DNA of 64,000 bases, taken from the NCBI GenBank assembly GCA_017163975.1, contig JAFFSR010000248.1, positions 1,320,501 through 1,384,500 on the forward strand, in the 5' to 3' direction. Both the position numbers and the translations under genes were made by a program. Of the stretch, positions 45,859-57,110 are shown piece after piece (position 1 is the first letter of the stretch; every line of letters begins with the position of its first letter). Below the pieces are notes generated by a model. It searched no databases. It was not told where the DNA came from and was given only the letters and a program-made list of their open reading frames with translations. This DNA comes from Anastatus disparis (Eukaryota; Arthropoda; Insecta; Hymenoptera; Eupelmidae).

Positions 45859-46079
45859 GTTCTGTGTAATTAATTTAGTAAATAAATTGTTTACAACTCT
45901 AAAGTATTACATTCAGTTTGATATGAAAATCTTTTTATTTTCAATTTTTTTTCTGAAAGTGGTATAAAGCAATGACTGCTTTGAATCTCAGGAATGGCGA
46001 GAGCTTTACTATATCTACCTTTAAAATTGCGTGTTACTTTTTCATAATGTTGCTGACTGTACATAAAAAAGGTTATATT

Positions 46080-47747
46080 TGAGAAATGGTTTTTTCTTCA
46101 ATAATAAAGCTGCTGTGTATTTACAATACTTTCTGTTGACGAGGCTCGTAAACTTACTCCATAAGCTTCTATTTTTAAGCTGCTTTTAACTCCGTCATGT
46201 GATTCTTTGCCATAAGCTGTGACATGGTTATGCCATTCAGCTTCCAAATCGAAATCTTTTTTGTGATTCATTAAATTACATAAATTATATCGATTTTTGA
46301 AGTGTTGTTTAACTCCGTCAGAGACGTAGACTATTTTTCTTGCTTTATGATTTTTTTAAGATGCTATGTTATTAATAAATTACAAATATACACTGCGGTT
46401 GTATCATGTTTTACATTATCAGAGAGAACTATTAACTTTTATGGCATAAGTTTCCTTGATCATTATAATAATAAACTCCAGTACATACAGAAGCTTGATT
46501 ATTAAGATAAAATGATGCTGAGACTGCATTTTGAACTTTAAAGACATAATTTTCAGACAAGTCGCACAACACCATTATCTCTCCATCTTTTAACTCATTT
46601 TTTAATTTTTTAAAAAAAGATGATTGTTGGGTATTGATGTAATCATGTGCTTTCAGGTTCATTAATTTGTTACCAAACTCATCCAAAAATTCTTCTGTTT
46701 TTACAACTTTGTTTTTCATTTCTACTCTATCAGTTGACAGCCACACAGAAAATAATATTTCCTCTACTTCTTTTTTTGCAAAAGATCTCGTAGTACTTCC
46801 ATCAGTTTTTATGAACCTGGACATAATTCGCATTCGTCCAAATAGCAACTTGCTGTTAGCTGACGACAAACAATATAGTTTGGGCAATCTTGAAGATTTG
46901 TAATTGGATCATTAGAATTTGCAGTCAAATATAATAATGATAAAGCTTCAAGCCTTAGTTAGCAATTTTGATGTATGATGCAAACACAAACATTATGCGC
47001 CCTAGAGTCTGCAACGAAAACGCAATGTTTGGGTCGTAAAGAACAAAATTTTGAAAGTCCAATTTTAACTTCTGCATTTTCTTTACAAAATTTAAAATAT
47101 AAATCTTGCAAAGTAAACCTGATTTTTTTTTTGCTCATGAACTCTCACTCCGTCTACTTTAACCAATTTAGTATTCTTTACTCCTGTTATTATTCTACTA
47201 TTTTCTTCATTTTCGTAAAAATTTTGAACCTTTACAATAGTCTTTTCTGGAAGAGGATTGCCTTTTTCGGTAATGGCCTTGTAAAAGAACCATTCAATCA
47301 TTTCAATTCTCGAGCTTTTCTGACTGATTTACTATTTGTTTTGAATTCAGAAGATACTCTTTCTATTGTCCATGATAGTGGTAGAATAGTTGAAATTGTT
47401 ATTCGGTCAGGGTCATTTGGAGAAAGAAGAGAGAATTTTTCTTTGAGGCCATCAACAATTTCTATTAAATCATCTTCAAATGCTTTACTAATTTTTAAAT
47501 TATCATCTGTATTTAAAGAATTGCATAAATTTGACAAGTCAGATGAACTAGAAATGGAATCGTTAGCGTCATTATCATCTGTCGTCTCAGATGATAGTCT
47601 TCTACATTTATAACAATACTTACTTCCACGTGGAATGGTTGGAAATTCATCTGGTAAACTTTGTAGTATGAATCGCAAACTCTTACCTTAATGACGAGCT
47701 ATATTATATGGATTGGCACACCTATCCGATTTTACTTTTTCATTCAT
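46080..47747 (-). pseudogene. transposase, same family as 1428-2981, core retained
   Basis: Start ATG at 47745-47747. The N-terminus has DRCANPYN then KYCYKCRRL, a zinc-like pair. In order follow VDGVRVHEQKK (~47150), KIGLSKFCSLRPK with NVCVCIIHQN (~46990-47040), IMVLCDLSENYVFKVQNA (~46540-46590) and VYVSDGVKQHFKNR with DLEAEWHNH (~46230-46330). A C-terminal HDGVKSSLK block lies where the other copy has GKGACEEIGG. Acidic residues in CDLSENY, VSDG and AEWH are candidates for a DDE/D triad. At least three shifts and a stop soon after the start (near 47690) break it. It is not a cut-down copy of the first element, since the middle is present. Confidence 0.65.
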
Positions 47748-48065
47748 AATTAAATTTTATGATATAAGGACAAATAAGAATGTAAGTAATAAATTCTAAA
47801 AAAAATATAGAACGAAATTGTAAATTTATTCTTACGAATAAGTAACTTTCAAACAGACGTTGGTTATATTCTAAATTTCAGGAAAAAGTTTTTAATTAAT
47901 GTAGACAGATTCTAGTATATGAAATATGCATTAACCACTATTTATCCTGCCGTTAGCCCGCCACTCAAATGTGATCACTAACATGGACAGAACTTTAGCA
48001 AAAGACGAATTTCTTCACCTTTGCATAAAACCGTTCACCCAAATCTACAATGAAATCCATGGCAC

Positions 48066-48735
48066 TGTAACATGGCAAATTGACCATGTTACTATATGTA
48101 AATCAAGCTAAGTATTTTCGCGCGCTACGAGGCATATACGGTATTCACGTGTGACAGAAAAAAGCGTTCGAGAGCATTACGACGAGCAGGAAACCACCGA
48201 GTACAGGGTAGAGTCAAGCCTACATCGTTCCACACAAGCTCACACGCGCGAGGCTTAGCCAAAGTATAGTTTCTCTTAGCTACTATACACACCTATAGCC
48301 CTTGTACGCTGTGACTCTAGCAGTCAAACTTGGGCATATAGTTACGCGCGCCTGTGCGCGAAAGCAAAGAGCAAACAGCAAGAAGAACGAGCGTCCATTG
48401 TCGTTCATTCCTTTTATCGCCGTCGAGCAATTAGGTTGTCTTATATTCTCATTGAGTGTGCGAAGCGTTTACTACGCTGCTAATATATTAATTCTTTTTC
48501 TTTGATCAGTGTGTGCAACGATATTGTGTAAGCGCGAATCTCGCGCTTACACAATATCGTTGAGGTTCGCTTGAGGTTCTAACATTATTTTTTCTCAGCT
48601 ATCACCTAAATAGAGTGGGCGATCGGGTACGCGTATTTTTTTTTGTATTCATTCAAGCTAATTATTTTGTCCTCTTTTGCTCCAATTTTTAGCCTCATTT
48701 TTAGCTACTCCTTGTCTTGTGAGTCCAGCATTTCC
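48066..48735 (+). repeat. left Gypsy LTR, 3'-truncated
   Basis: Starts with a palindrome, GTAACATGG..CCATGTTAC. Shared with the right LTR from CGCCGTCGAGCAATTAGGTT (48420) to TGTGAGTCCAGCATTTCC. The right LTR then continues for ~195 bp that are absent here. It contains an inserted hairpin at 48516-48562. Confidence 0.75.
48516..48562. repeat. 22-bp perfect hairpin unique to the left LTR
   Basis: CAACGATATTGTGTAAGCGC plus two bases is followed by a 3-base loop and its exact complement. The right LTR (from about 51346) has only the first arm, so the second was copied from it. Confidence 0.85.
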
Positions 48736-48792
48736 TGGCGCCCAACATGGGGCCCGAATCCACGACCCTGAGATTAAACGTCTCATGCTCTA
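48736..48792 (-). other. tRNA-Lys-derived segment: 3' 57 nt including CCA
   Basis: On the minus strand the segment runs from the D-loop end (TAGAGCATGAGAC) through the anticodon loop and T-loop (GGATTCGGGCC) to GGGCGCCA. It matches about 52 of 57 positions of animal tRNA-Lys by memory. The anticodon position reads TTT. Encoded CCA and the missing 5' third show that it is a reverse-transcribed primer tRNA, not a gene. The 18 bases next to the LTR, TGGCGCCCAACATGGGGC on the + strand, are the expected primer-binding site. Normally only those are copied. Confidence 0.8.
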
Positions 48793-48949
48793 GTGCGAAC
48801 TTCTTTGTGACGTCATTCACTTGACTGTAATCAATGCAAAACCTATATTTTCCATTTGGTTTAGGGGCTAACTCGGGGCAGCTACTCCAAGGACCAATTG
48901 AAGGTTCTATGATGCCTTCCTTTAACATTTTTAACTTCTTCTTGGACAA
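48793..48949 (-). pseudogene. pol: Gypsy reverse transcriptase, N-terminal fragment
   Basis: EGIIEPSIGPWSS, LAPKPNGKYRFCIDY and SQVNDVT are the opening blocks of Ty3/Gypsy reverse transcriptase. The coding sequence ends at the tRNA junction, so the palm motifs, RNase H and integrase are absent. Confidence 0.85.
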
Positions 48950-49028
48950 CTTTCAGCATTTGCGACGAGTATCTCCTAGTTTTCTGTCGAATAGGGTCAT
49001 GTCCTTAAACATCAATCTTGTGTGTAGC

Positions 49029-49828
49029 TTAATTGGTGATTCCTAGGACCTCAGGCATGGGTGGTATTATGTTATTTAACACAAGGTTGATTTGGTTCTT
49101 CTCTGCTTCAGTGGCTCGTACTAAGCCTCCAAGGATAGCTAGCGCAGCATAGCTGAAAGGGTCGCTGCTATAAGGATAAAAGTAATGAGGAATCGTTTTA
49201 GGGGTGCACCACGTATCGTGCTCATAATCGATGCTAATTTTTATTAAACGCATAAAATCGGTATCTAAAATGCATTCGTAAAGTTTATTTTCTGCAACTC
49301 TAAAAGGTATAGTCTGTGTATTGTCATCTATCGTTACTGTGACCTGCAACAGCCTATCTATATTAACTAAAGTACCATCAGCAACGCTCTTAAAGAGAGA
49401 CTGAAGTGACTTTTATCTTTCCATTCTAATACTGCATTCATGCCCAAATACGAATGCAGAGAACCACTATCCAACAAGCTGTTGATTTTACGTCCATTGA
49501 GGTTCAAGCCTAAAAATGGTCTTGGTTCTCCTGTGATATTGATGTTTTGCTGTATCAATGATACGGGTTTGGAGGATGCTACATTGCTCATTGCTAAAGG
49601 GAAATATTTTGAGTTGCTAGAAAGGTTAGATGGGCGTGATTGATTATCATCATTATCAAAACATGGGTTATTTGTCTCAGTTTGCGTTATTTTGATATCT
49701 ATGTTCTTACTAGAACGTATTGCTCGTTTGCTCTGCTTGATTTTTACTTGCTCGCTCTTCAAATTCATCGATTCTTCAACGTTGTAATAGCTGCCTGCCA
49801 TATTGCTCTCTTCTAACTTATTATCCAC
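49029..49828 (-). pseudogene. pol: Gypsy protease region
   Basis: INSLLDSGSLHSYLG (about 49435-49480) carries the retropepsin DSG. The frame then shifts near 49360 and continues with VTIDDNTQTIPFRV and ECILDTDFMRLI, the usual end of this protease. The segment before the active site is polar linker. Confidence 0.75.
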
Positions 49829-50003
49829 TTCTAATGGCTGAACAATGTTTTGCTCTATTATGTTGGGGTTGATCGAGCATGTAGACGGATTAACTTGCCT
49901 ACTTAGAAGCGGTCAAGTCTGACGCGCTTCATCGGAAGAAACAGCGACTCTTAATGTTTTCTCCGTAGTTCATTTCCTGCTAGATTACACCGTTAGCACT
50001 CTT

Positions 50004-50094
50004 TAATGTGAGTATTTAATTGTCCACAATCATAACATTTAAAAGGTTAAGTGCATCTGCGCAACCAGTGGCCCAATTTTCCGCACTTGAAACA
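50004..50094 (-). pseudogene. gag: Gypsy Gag zinc knuckles
   Basis: CFKCGKLGHWLRRC (50053-50094) is a CCHC knuckle. CYDCGQLNTHIKEC (50004-50045) is a second. Each is outside the long gag frames because of shifts and a stop between them. Confidence 0.75.
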
Positions 50095-50169
50095 CGGTTC
50101 CTTTTGTTTTCGCCAAAAATTTTTAACTATCGGGGTCGGGTTTGTATTCAAGGAAAACTTTACACTATC

Positions 50170-51169
50170 TTAGCTCTGAGTGCGCGATTGGTCGTTAGAA
50201 GACCTGACTTGATTATTATTATTAGTTCCAGATTTATTAGTAAAGCGCGCGTTGGGATTTTTTAAAGCGGGTTTCTGCTGAATTCTGCTACGTTCCAGTT
50301 TCCTCTGTGGTTGAGTGACAGCTGAAGGGCTTGTCACAGGTGCTTGATGGGTACTGGCGACAGGAGCTAACACAGGAGTTTGGTCATGATGCTGTTGCTC
50401 ATCAGTGTAGTCAAAAGGGGAAATGAGAGCAGTTTTATTTAATCGAGACTGCTTAATACCTGTGCAAGCTATAGTAGGGAATAACGACTCATAAGGGGCT
50501 GGAGGGGGCCGATAAGCTTTATCTTGGGCTTTGCGGGTTTCTTCTATCTTGCCAAGGAGTTGCAATTTCGTGAAACTATTAAACTGGTCCCTGTAAATTC
50601 GTTGACGGTAGCTAGGATGCAGATTTCGGTAGGCTCGATTCAATTGCTTATCTAATGTCATAAGCGGATGAACTTGGTCCATAAGGTCTCTCAATTTCGA
50701 TAGATAAGTACTAACATCTTCTTGAGAGCCTTGTGTTCTGTGCTCTGGGTCGATTTTAAGATGTCCTCCACGCAGAACTGGAGGCGAAAAGCTTCGATCA
50801 ATTTTGATTTTCTCTATGAAACCATGGATAGGCCTCTTCATCTAGTACTGCAGGTAACGCTCTAATAATTGTATCCACAGTGAGGCCATGGGCTGCTCTA
50901 CACCCTTGCAAATTAGTCGAAAAAGATTTAGGATCCTTTCTTCGATCTCCTTTAAATGAAATATGCCAATTGACAAAAATCTGGCTAGTATGTTTCTTAC
51001 GGTGGAACAATGACGCGTTTATGCTCGAAGGAAAAGGCTCTGAAAAAGCATAAGCTGCATTCACATCAAAGGGGTTATTTGGCCTATAGACCGTTGTCCT
51101 AGTCGTATGGTGTGTTGGAACAGCTGAAAGGAAAGGTGGCGGTAGGATCAGAGGCGGTGATCGGGGCAT
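50170..51169 (-). pseudogene. gag: Gypsy gag
   Basis: Two frames (51169-50798 and 50841-50170) make one Gag with a shift near 50820. The first holds NWHISFKGDRRKDPKSF and LPAVLDEEAYPWF, the second KIDPEHRTQGSQEDVSTYL and HPSYRQRIYR, the pattern of insect Gypsy Gag. The C-terminus is basic and Gln/Asn-rich. 51170-51235 is the residual untranslated leader. Confidence 0.75.
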
Positions 51170-51235
51170 ATATCCAGGAAGGGGTATAATATGAGGGATC
51201 TGACTCCACGGATAAGAATAGAAAGGTACATGAGT

Positions 51236-51790
51236 ATAAACCTTCTGTCGCCGTCGAGCAATTAGGTTGCCTTATATCGGCATTGAGCGTGCGAAGCGTT
51301 TACTACGCTGTTAATATATTAATTCTTTTTCTTTGAGCAGTGTGTGCAACGATATTGTGTAAGCGCAAATCTCGTCGAGATTCTAACAATATTTTTTTTC
51401 TGTTATCACTTAAATAAAGTGTGCCACGTGTGTGCTGTCGTCGCGAGCGTGTGTGCTGCGGGCGATCGTGTACGCGTATTTTTAGTTTGTATTTATTTAA
51501 GCTAATTATTTCGTCCCCTTTCGCTCTATTTTTTTAGCCTCATTTTTAGCTACTCCTTGTCTTGTGAGTCTAGCGTTTCCTGTGCGTCATGCGTTATATT
51601 CTTCTATTCGTGCATTGTGCAACGGTGTCGTGTCCGTCAACGCGACTAGCACTAAAATTTAGCTATGTCACGAGTATCTATACGTGTTAAATAAATTACT
51701 TAATCGTACTACAGTTCCTTTTTATTTATTGCATATATCAATTTAGCATTTTATACTAAGTGCGGTCACCTAATCCCCATGACCGTCACA
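51236..51790 (+). repeat. right Gypsy LTR, 5'-truncated
   Basis: Begins abruptly at a position equal to ~48410 of the left LTR and runs to the true end CCGTCACA, including AATAAATTACTTAATC near the end. Its final ~195 bp, from GTGCGTCATGCG on, have no partner in the left LTR. Confidence 0.75.
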
Positions 51791-52014
51791 GCACTAAAAT
51801 ATGTATAACAATAGAAATAATTTTTATTATTACCATTAGTTTTTAAAATAGCACTCAAACTTAAAGCTTTTTCTGCTAACGTGCAGATCTTTTTTTTGCT
51901 ACAGGTCTATTTTTTACAGAAATATATTGTACATAATATGTAGAATAAGTATATCGATGTGCGCCATCTCGGAAGCTTTTGGGAAAATATTTATAAACAA
52001 ATAAAGATAAAAAA

Positions 52015-53494
52015 CGCTGCCAAGTGCTTTGGCGGAATGCTTTCTCATAGAGCTCTTTGAGTTTCATTAATTTTTTTATATTTATTTGAATGTGATTTTG
52101 ATATAAAAAAATTGTCTAACATTAATATTTATTTATACATTTGTACTTTAAAAGAACGATGACAACGAAATGTCTAATCGTAACCACGCTAAGAAAGAAG
52201 ATGAATGAAAAACTTGCATACAAATTTTAGCAAAAATCTATCGAATGGTTTCCGTGAAATAGAAAAATAATAAAATTAATAGTATACAAAAAAAAATCAG
52301 TTTTCAAAAGTTTTTCTTTTTTATTTTTTTTTTTTTTATTATTTTAAGAGTATCAAATGATTTCTATACACATATTTGAGCAAATTCTTAGAGTAGTTTA
52401 CGTAAGATCCAAAAAAAATGAAAAATTTTAAATAAATTTTTAAAGAAAATTGTCAGAACGCTCTAAAATTATAACTGCGCTAAGAAAATAAGTTTTCCAA
52501 AGCTTATTTCCTTTAGATGATAGTAAATAACTTGCATAAAAATTTTGGGGCAAATCAACCGTATGGTTTTCGTAAAAAAGAAAAATAATACAAAATAACA
52601 ACTTTTTTTTTTTTAATTTCAAAATGCTCTAAAATTAATAGTATGCCAAGAAAATCAGTTTTCAAATGTTTTTGATATTTTAACAGTAGCAAATAATTAC
52701 TATACACATTTTTAAACAAATTCTTACAGTACTTTGGGTCGCAAAGGGCCTTTGGCCTAGGCAGCATTGGTGGTTCTATTCCCATAGAACTGCCTACCCG
52801 ATATCCTTAATAATAATAGAGTAGTTAACGTAAGACCCAAAAAAATAAAAAATTTTTAAAGAAAATTTTCAAAATTCCCTTAAATTAAAACTGCGCTAAG
52901 AAAATAGGTTTTCCAAAGCTTGTTTTATTAAGGCAATAACGAATAATTTGCATAATGATTTTAGAGCAAATCTAACGAATGGTTTTTGTGTAATATAAAA
53001 AAAATGAAAAATAAACATTTTTTCAAATAATTTCTAAATGCTCTAAAATTAAAACTGCACTAAAGAAATGAATTTTCCAAAGCTAATTTTCCTCAGACAA
53101 TAGCGAGTAACTTGCATACAAATTTTGAAGCAAATCTATCGAATGGTTTTCATAAAAAAAAAAAAGAAGAAAAAATTTTTATTTCAGAATTTTCAAAATG
53201 CTTTAAAATTAAAAGTGCGCTAAGAAAATCAGTTGGTAAAAGTTTTTCTTCTTTTGGCAGTCGCAAATAATGTTCATACAAATTTTCAAGAAAATTCTTC
53301 GAGTAGTTTACGTAAAATATCAAAATAATAAAAAATAAAAATTTTTTTAAAATTCTTAAAATGGCTCTAAAAAAACTGAGCTCAGAAGATCAATTTTTAA
53401 TGGCTTCCCCCCAGTTAGACAAAAAAATAAATTGCATGCAAAATTTGAAGCTAATCCATCGAGTAGTTCTCGAGATCTTATTGGCATACTGAAT

Positions 53495-53551
<57 letters not shown>

Positions 53552-53668
53552 TACAGACATTTTCTGGAAACCACTTTTTTCGACTTCCTGAGTCCAAATA
53601 TGTACAAATTAATGAAAAAATAAAAAAAAATGTTTTTTACCAATACAATGCTTTCTCTATGAGAAAGC
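52015..53668 (+). mobile_element. microsatellite-bearing repeat element E2 (inverted relative to E1)
   Basis: Starts CGCTGCCAAGTGCTTTGGCG, then GCTTTCTCATAGAGCTCTTT, and ends with the palindrome GCTTTCTCTATGAGAAAGC (53650-53668). It has an internal ~170-bp array (52150-53470) and a CA tract at 53500-53548. It is shorter than E1 mainly because its dinucleotide tract is ~50 bp. Just before the palindrome it keeps GGAAACCACTTTTTTCGACT, which E1 lacks and E3 shares. An ~80-bp non-array segment interrupts the array at 52738-52815. Confidence 0.75.
52738..52815. repeat. short GC-richer insert in the E2 array
   Basis: GGGTCGCAAAGGGCCTTTGG, TAGGCAGCATTGGTGG, GGTTCTATTCC and AACTGCCTACC form an imperfect hairpin. 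GGTTCTATTCC is close to a tRNA/SINE B-box, but no A-box or SINE body is present. Confidence 0.35.
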
Positions 53669-53984
53669 AAAAAGAACAACCCAATAAATAAAAAGAGAAA
53701 TTAGAAAACTCTAAGATAAAAAATGGAACTCAAGAAAAAAAATAGTACTGATGAATTGAAACAAATATGTTTCAATGAGGCTTTACGAAAAAAAGAAGCT
53801 TATATTTAAATAAAAAAAAAATAACTAAATAGATATAAAAGAAGTAAAAAAATACAAAGACAATGAAATTAAAGAGACATAGACTTACAAGGAGAGCACC
53901 CTACCTCCAGGAAACGGATTCAGCTGAAACTGCAGAATATGATTTATTGATGGAGAAAAATGAACCCGTGTTTTTTCTTTTCGT

Positions 53985-54465
53985 CGAATAGGCCCCCTAG
54001 ACAAGGATACAGACATTTTTTTTTAAATATAGTGAATAAGAGCCTTTATAAGAACTTCAATAACCAAAGAACTAAGACTCTTACAAAAAAATGCATGAAA
54101 GATAAAATGAAGCGTGAATTAAATGATTCAATTTAAGCTTTGTTGTATTAAAAAATCTTTGGTGGTTCAAAAGTTACAGGTGATTAAAATATGTTAATGA
54201 AATAACGTGAAAAATTTATCATATTTTATATGCTAAAAATATTAAGTAAATACGTGGTAATATTTAATTAAGAATAACTTTCGAACCACAGAAGCTTTTC
54301 TAATGCAAAAAAGCTTAAATTAAAGCATTTCATCTGTGCTTCATTTTATCTTCCATGCATTTTTTTGTACGAGTCTTAGTTCTTTGGTTATTGGAGTTTT
54401 TATAAAGGTTCTTATTCACCATATTTAAAAAAAAATGTCTATATCCTTGTCTAGGGGGGCTATAC
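53985..54465. repeat. foldback, ~480 bp
   Basis: CCTAGACAAGGATACAGACA at the left pairs with TGTCTATATCCTTGTCTAGG at the right, and TTTATAAGAACTTCAATAAC with its mirror near 54385. The loop is around 54180-54260. It lies directly left of a long CA tract. 53670-53984 holds only AT-rich sequence. Confidence 0.75.
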
Positions 54466-54469
54466 AGAC

Positions 54470-54490
54470 ACATACTAACACACACACACA

Positions 54491-54525
<35 letters not shown>

Positions 54526-54554
54526 ACAGACACACACACACTCACACACACACA

Positions 54555-54637
<83 letters not shown>

Positions 54638-54722
54638 ACACACACTCACACACGCACGCATGCATGCACGCACGAACACACGCGCGCACACACACACACA
54701 CACGAACAGACACACGCACACA

Positions 54723-54797
<75 letters not shown>

Positions 54798-54832
54798 GCA
54801 TGCACGCACGCACACACACACACACACACACA

Positions 54833-54929
<97 letters not shown>

Positions 54930-55162
54930 GCACGCATGCACGCACGAACACACGCGTGCACACACACACACACGCACGCACGCACGAACACACGCACACG
55001 CACACACACACATACACGCACGCACGCACGCGCACACACACACACACACACATTTTCCGGAAACCACTTTTTTCGACTCCCTGAGTCCAAATATGTACGA
55101 ATTAATGAAAAAATGGAAAAAAATTTTTTTTTTTTGATGCAATGCTTTTTCTGTGAGAAAGC
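54470..55162 (+). mobile_element. partial microsatellite-bearing element E3 with long CA tract
   Basis: CA repeats with CGCA and GA interruptions (54477-55051) are followed by CCGGAAACCACTTTTTTCGA and CCTGAGTCCAAATATGTACG. The terminal GCTTTTTCTGTGAGAAAGC (55144-55162) matches the end of E2. No ~170-bp array is present. Cys-Val/Thr-His frames on both strands are artefacts. Confidence 0.7.
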
Positions 55163-56265
55163 AAAAATCCATTTTTATTTTCTTCTGTAACTGCGCTGCT
55201 TTCGACTTTAGAGAAAAATTTTTTTACAAAAGTTGTTCAGAAGTAAATTTACTTCTAAATTATGGGTATGCGATTTTCTAAAATTTTAAAATTTCTTTGG
55301 AAAATGGAGTTTTTCTGAGAAAATGTGTAATTTTTTAAATTAAAGTTGAAGACAGATATTTCATTCTAAATTCGATAAAACTTCGGGAAAAAAAAGATTT
55401 TCTATTGTCTTTAATCCTCCTCCAAGCCGATCTGTTTTGGCCCGTAAGAAGAGCAACAGTTAATTTGTTTATTAAAAAAAGTCGAAAATTCGACTTATGC
55501 CAAGTCAACAATAATTATTGCAAATATGTCAAACTTCTTGAGCACGTAATGGTAGGATATCTTTATCATAACCGATTATAAAAATTTGAATTTTTAATTT
55601 TTTGCACTATTTTTTAGCGTTTTTAAGATTTTACAATTTTAATTCTTATAAATAAATTCATATTTCTCAGCCAATTTTTGATATTTATTAATTTTATAAA
55701 ATGATAAAGAAAGACCTTTAATGTAAATTTTTTTAAAGTTTTCTATCGTGGAAATGAATAGAGTAACATGGCTTTTACTTTGACTGACAATTGCGCCATT
55801 GTTCTTAAACATTTTGATTCGTTTTAAAGTTTAATAGCCAGTTTATAATATAAAGTATTTATTGGTAAAACAGAATTAATGTATATAAAGTGGTTCTTAT
55901 ATATATATAATCGTATGTGAATTTTTTTACACATTACCCTCCTGAAAATGATCACGGAACTTATGATGAAATATTTTGCGTCACTTTTTGCGACACTTTT
56001 TATATCACTTATCGTGTCGCTTTATCGTGCCAAAAGTGACGCAACCTTTTGCGCAACTAATTGCGTAACTTTTTCAAAAATATAATATTAAATAAATTAT
56101 AAATATTTTTTTTTAATTTTATTTTATATAATTTAAAAAATATAAAAATACAGAATTGAAAATATTTAGAGCATGATTTAATTGTCTACGTTTAAAGAAT
56201 TAATTTAGAAAAAATTTCTAAAATAAATTGAAAATTCTTTATCTTAATTATTAAAGGAGTGTTGA
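55163..56265. other. noncoding stretch
   Basis: No gene seen. GCGTCACTTTTTGCGACAC and related GTGTCGC/GTGACGC steps repeat at 55977-56072. Confidence 0.45.
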
Positions 56266-56350
56266 TAGTCCAATCAATAGAGCAAAAAAAGGCTATTTTA
56301 AACATTAATGAGGGGCTTAAGGAAACCTATATAAAGTTATTAAGAGCAAT

Positions 56351-56617
56351 TGTTGAAGTAAAAACTCTATATTGTATGTAACTTCTTAGTTGCGTTTATA
56401 AGAACGTAAAACGTTTGTAAGAATATAATGCGTTGCGTCTAACTAATATTTAGAGTGGGGATATTTTGTCGTTAGTCGAAAGGGCGCGCGCATCGTCAGT
56501 TAGTCTGTACAAAAACGTCAAACTTGTATTCATTATTATATTTCACTTTGTATAATAAAGACATTTCATTCTTGTATAATTTCTTTTCTTTACAAGTATA
56601 TAGAAATAACTTTAACA
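56351..56617 (+). repeat. 5' LTR of the second Copia element
   Basis: Begins TGTTGAAGTAAAAACTC and ends ACTTTAACA. It is ~32 bp shorter than the 3' LTR, which has an extra block after ACGTCTTAATGAC. Confidence 0.9.
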
Positions 56618-56691
56618 GGTTATGTGCCCAGCCTAAGTGGCTTGTCAGAATAAGAGTGAACTGTGAATAAAAGGAAAGATAAAAGTTTAAA

Positions 56692-57110
56692 ATGGAGTCG
56701 ACACATTTAAAGATTGAAAAACTTCGTGACAAGGACAATTGGCATCAATGGTGTTTTGTGATTCGTACTCTGTTGGAAGAAGATAAAGATCTTTTGGATG
56801 TCTGTGAGGGCAAATTGACAAGGCCTACAGATGATATGGCAACAGGTTATGCAGACGCGTTGAAAAATTCCAAAAGGCAGACAAAGCTGCAAGGAAGTTG
56901 ATTGTTACGGCAGTTGAGAGGAGACCTCTGAATTTTCTTTTAAATTGTGCGTCGGCTAAAGAAATGTGGACTAAACTAAATGCAGTTTACGACATGAAAT
57001 CTGATGGAAATTTATCTATGAATAATTTTAACAAGAAAAGTAGCCAAAGTAATTTTAGGAAGAAGATTGATGTTGTCCAAAAGTCATATTCTAAGAAATT
57101 GCCCGAATAG
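56692..57110 (+). pseudogene. gag: Copia gag (decayed)
   Basis: ATG at 56692. IEKLRDKDNWHQWCF is the start typical of Copia Gag. The frame breaks near 56890 and continues in another to about 57110 (LLNCASAKEMWTKLNAVY). The zinc knuckle is not found, and the C-terminal part appears deleted. Confidence 0.75.

Larger units (their letters stand above)
48066..51790 (-). mobile_element. Gypsy (Ty3) LTR element with rearranged structure
   Basis: The outer ends are TGTAACATGG (48066) and CCGTCACA (51790), flanked by GCAC at 48062-48065 and 51791-51794, the 4-bp duplication typical of Gypsy. Inside are an LTR lacking its last ~195 bp, 57 bp complementary to tRNA-Lys, a pol-to-gag interior read on the minus strand, and an LTR lacking its first ~345 bp. 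Judged by the primer-binding site, the LTRs read on the + strand and the coding interior is inverted. Both outer termini and the duplication are intact, so the rearranged molecule was integrated as such. Confidence 0.75.

Noticed and set aside
48736..48792. Functional tRNA-Lys gene
   Set aside because: The 5' third is absent and CCA is encoded, so it is a reverse-transcribed primer fragment.
54330..55190. Overlapping Cys-Val and Thr-His frames on both strands
   Set aside because: They are readings of an interrupted CA tract in element E3.
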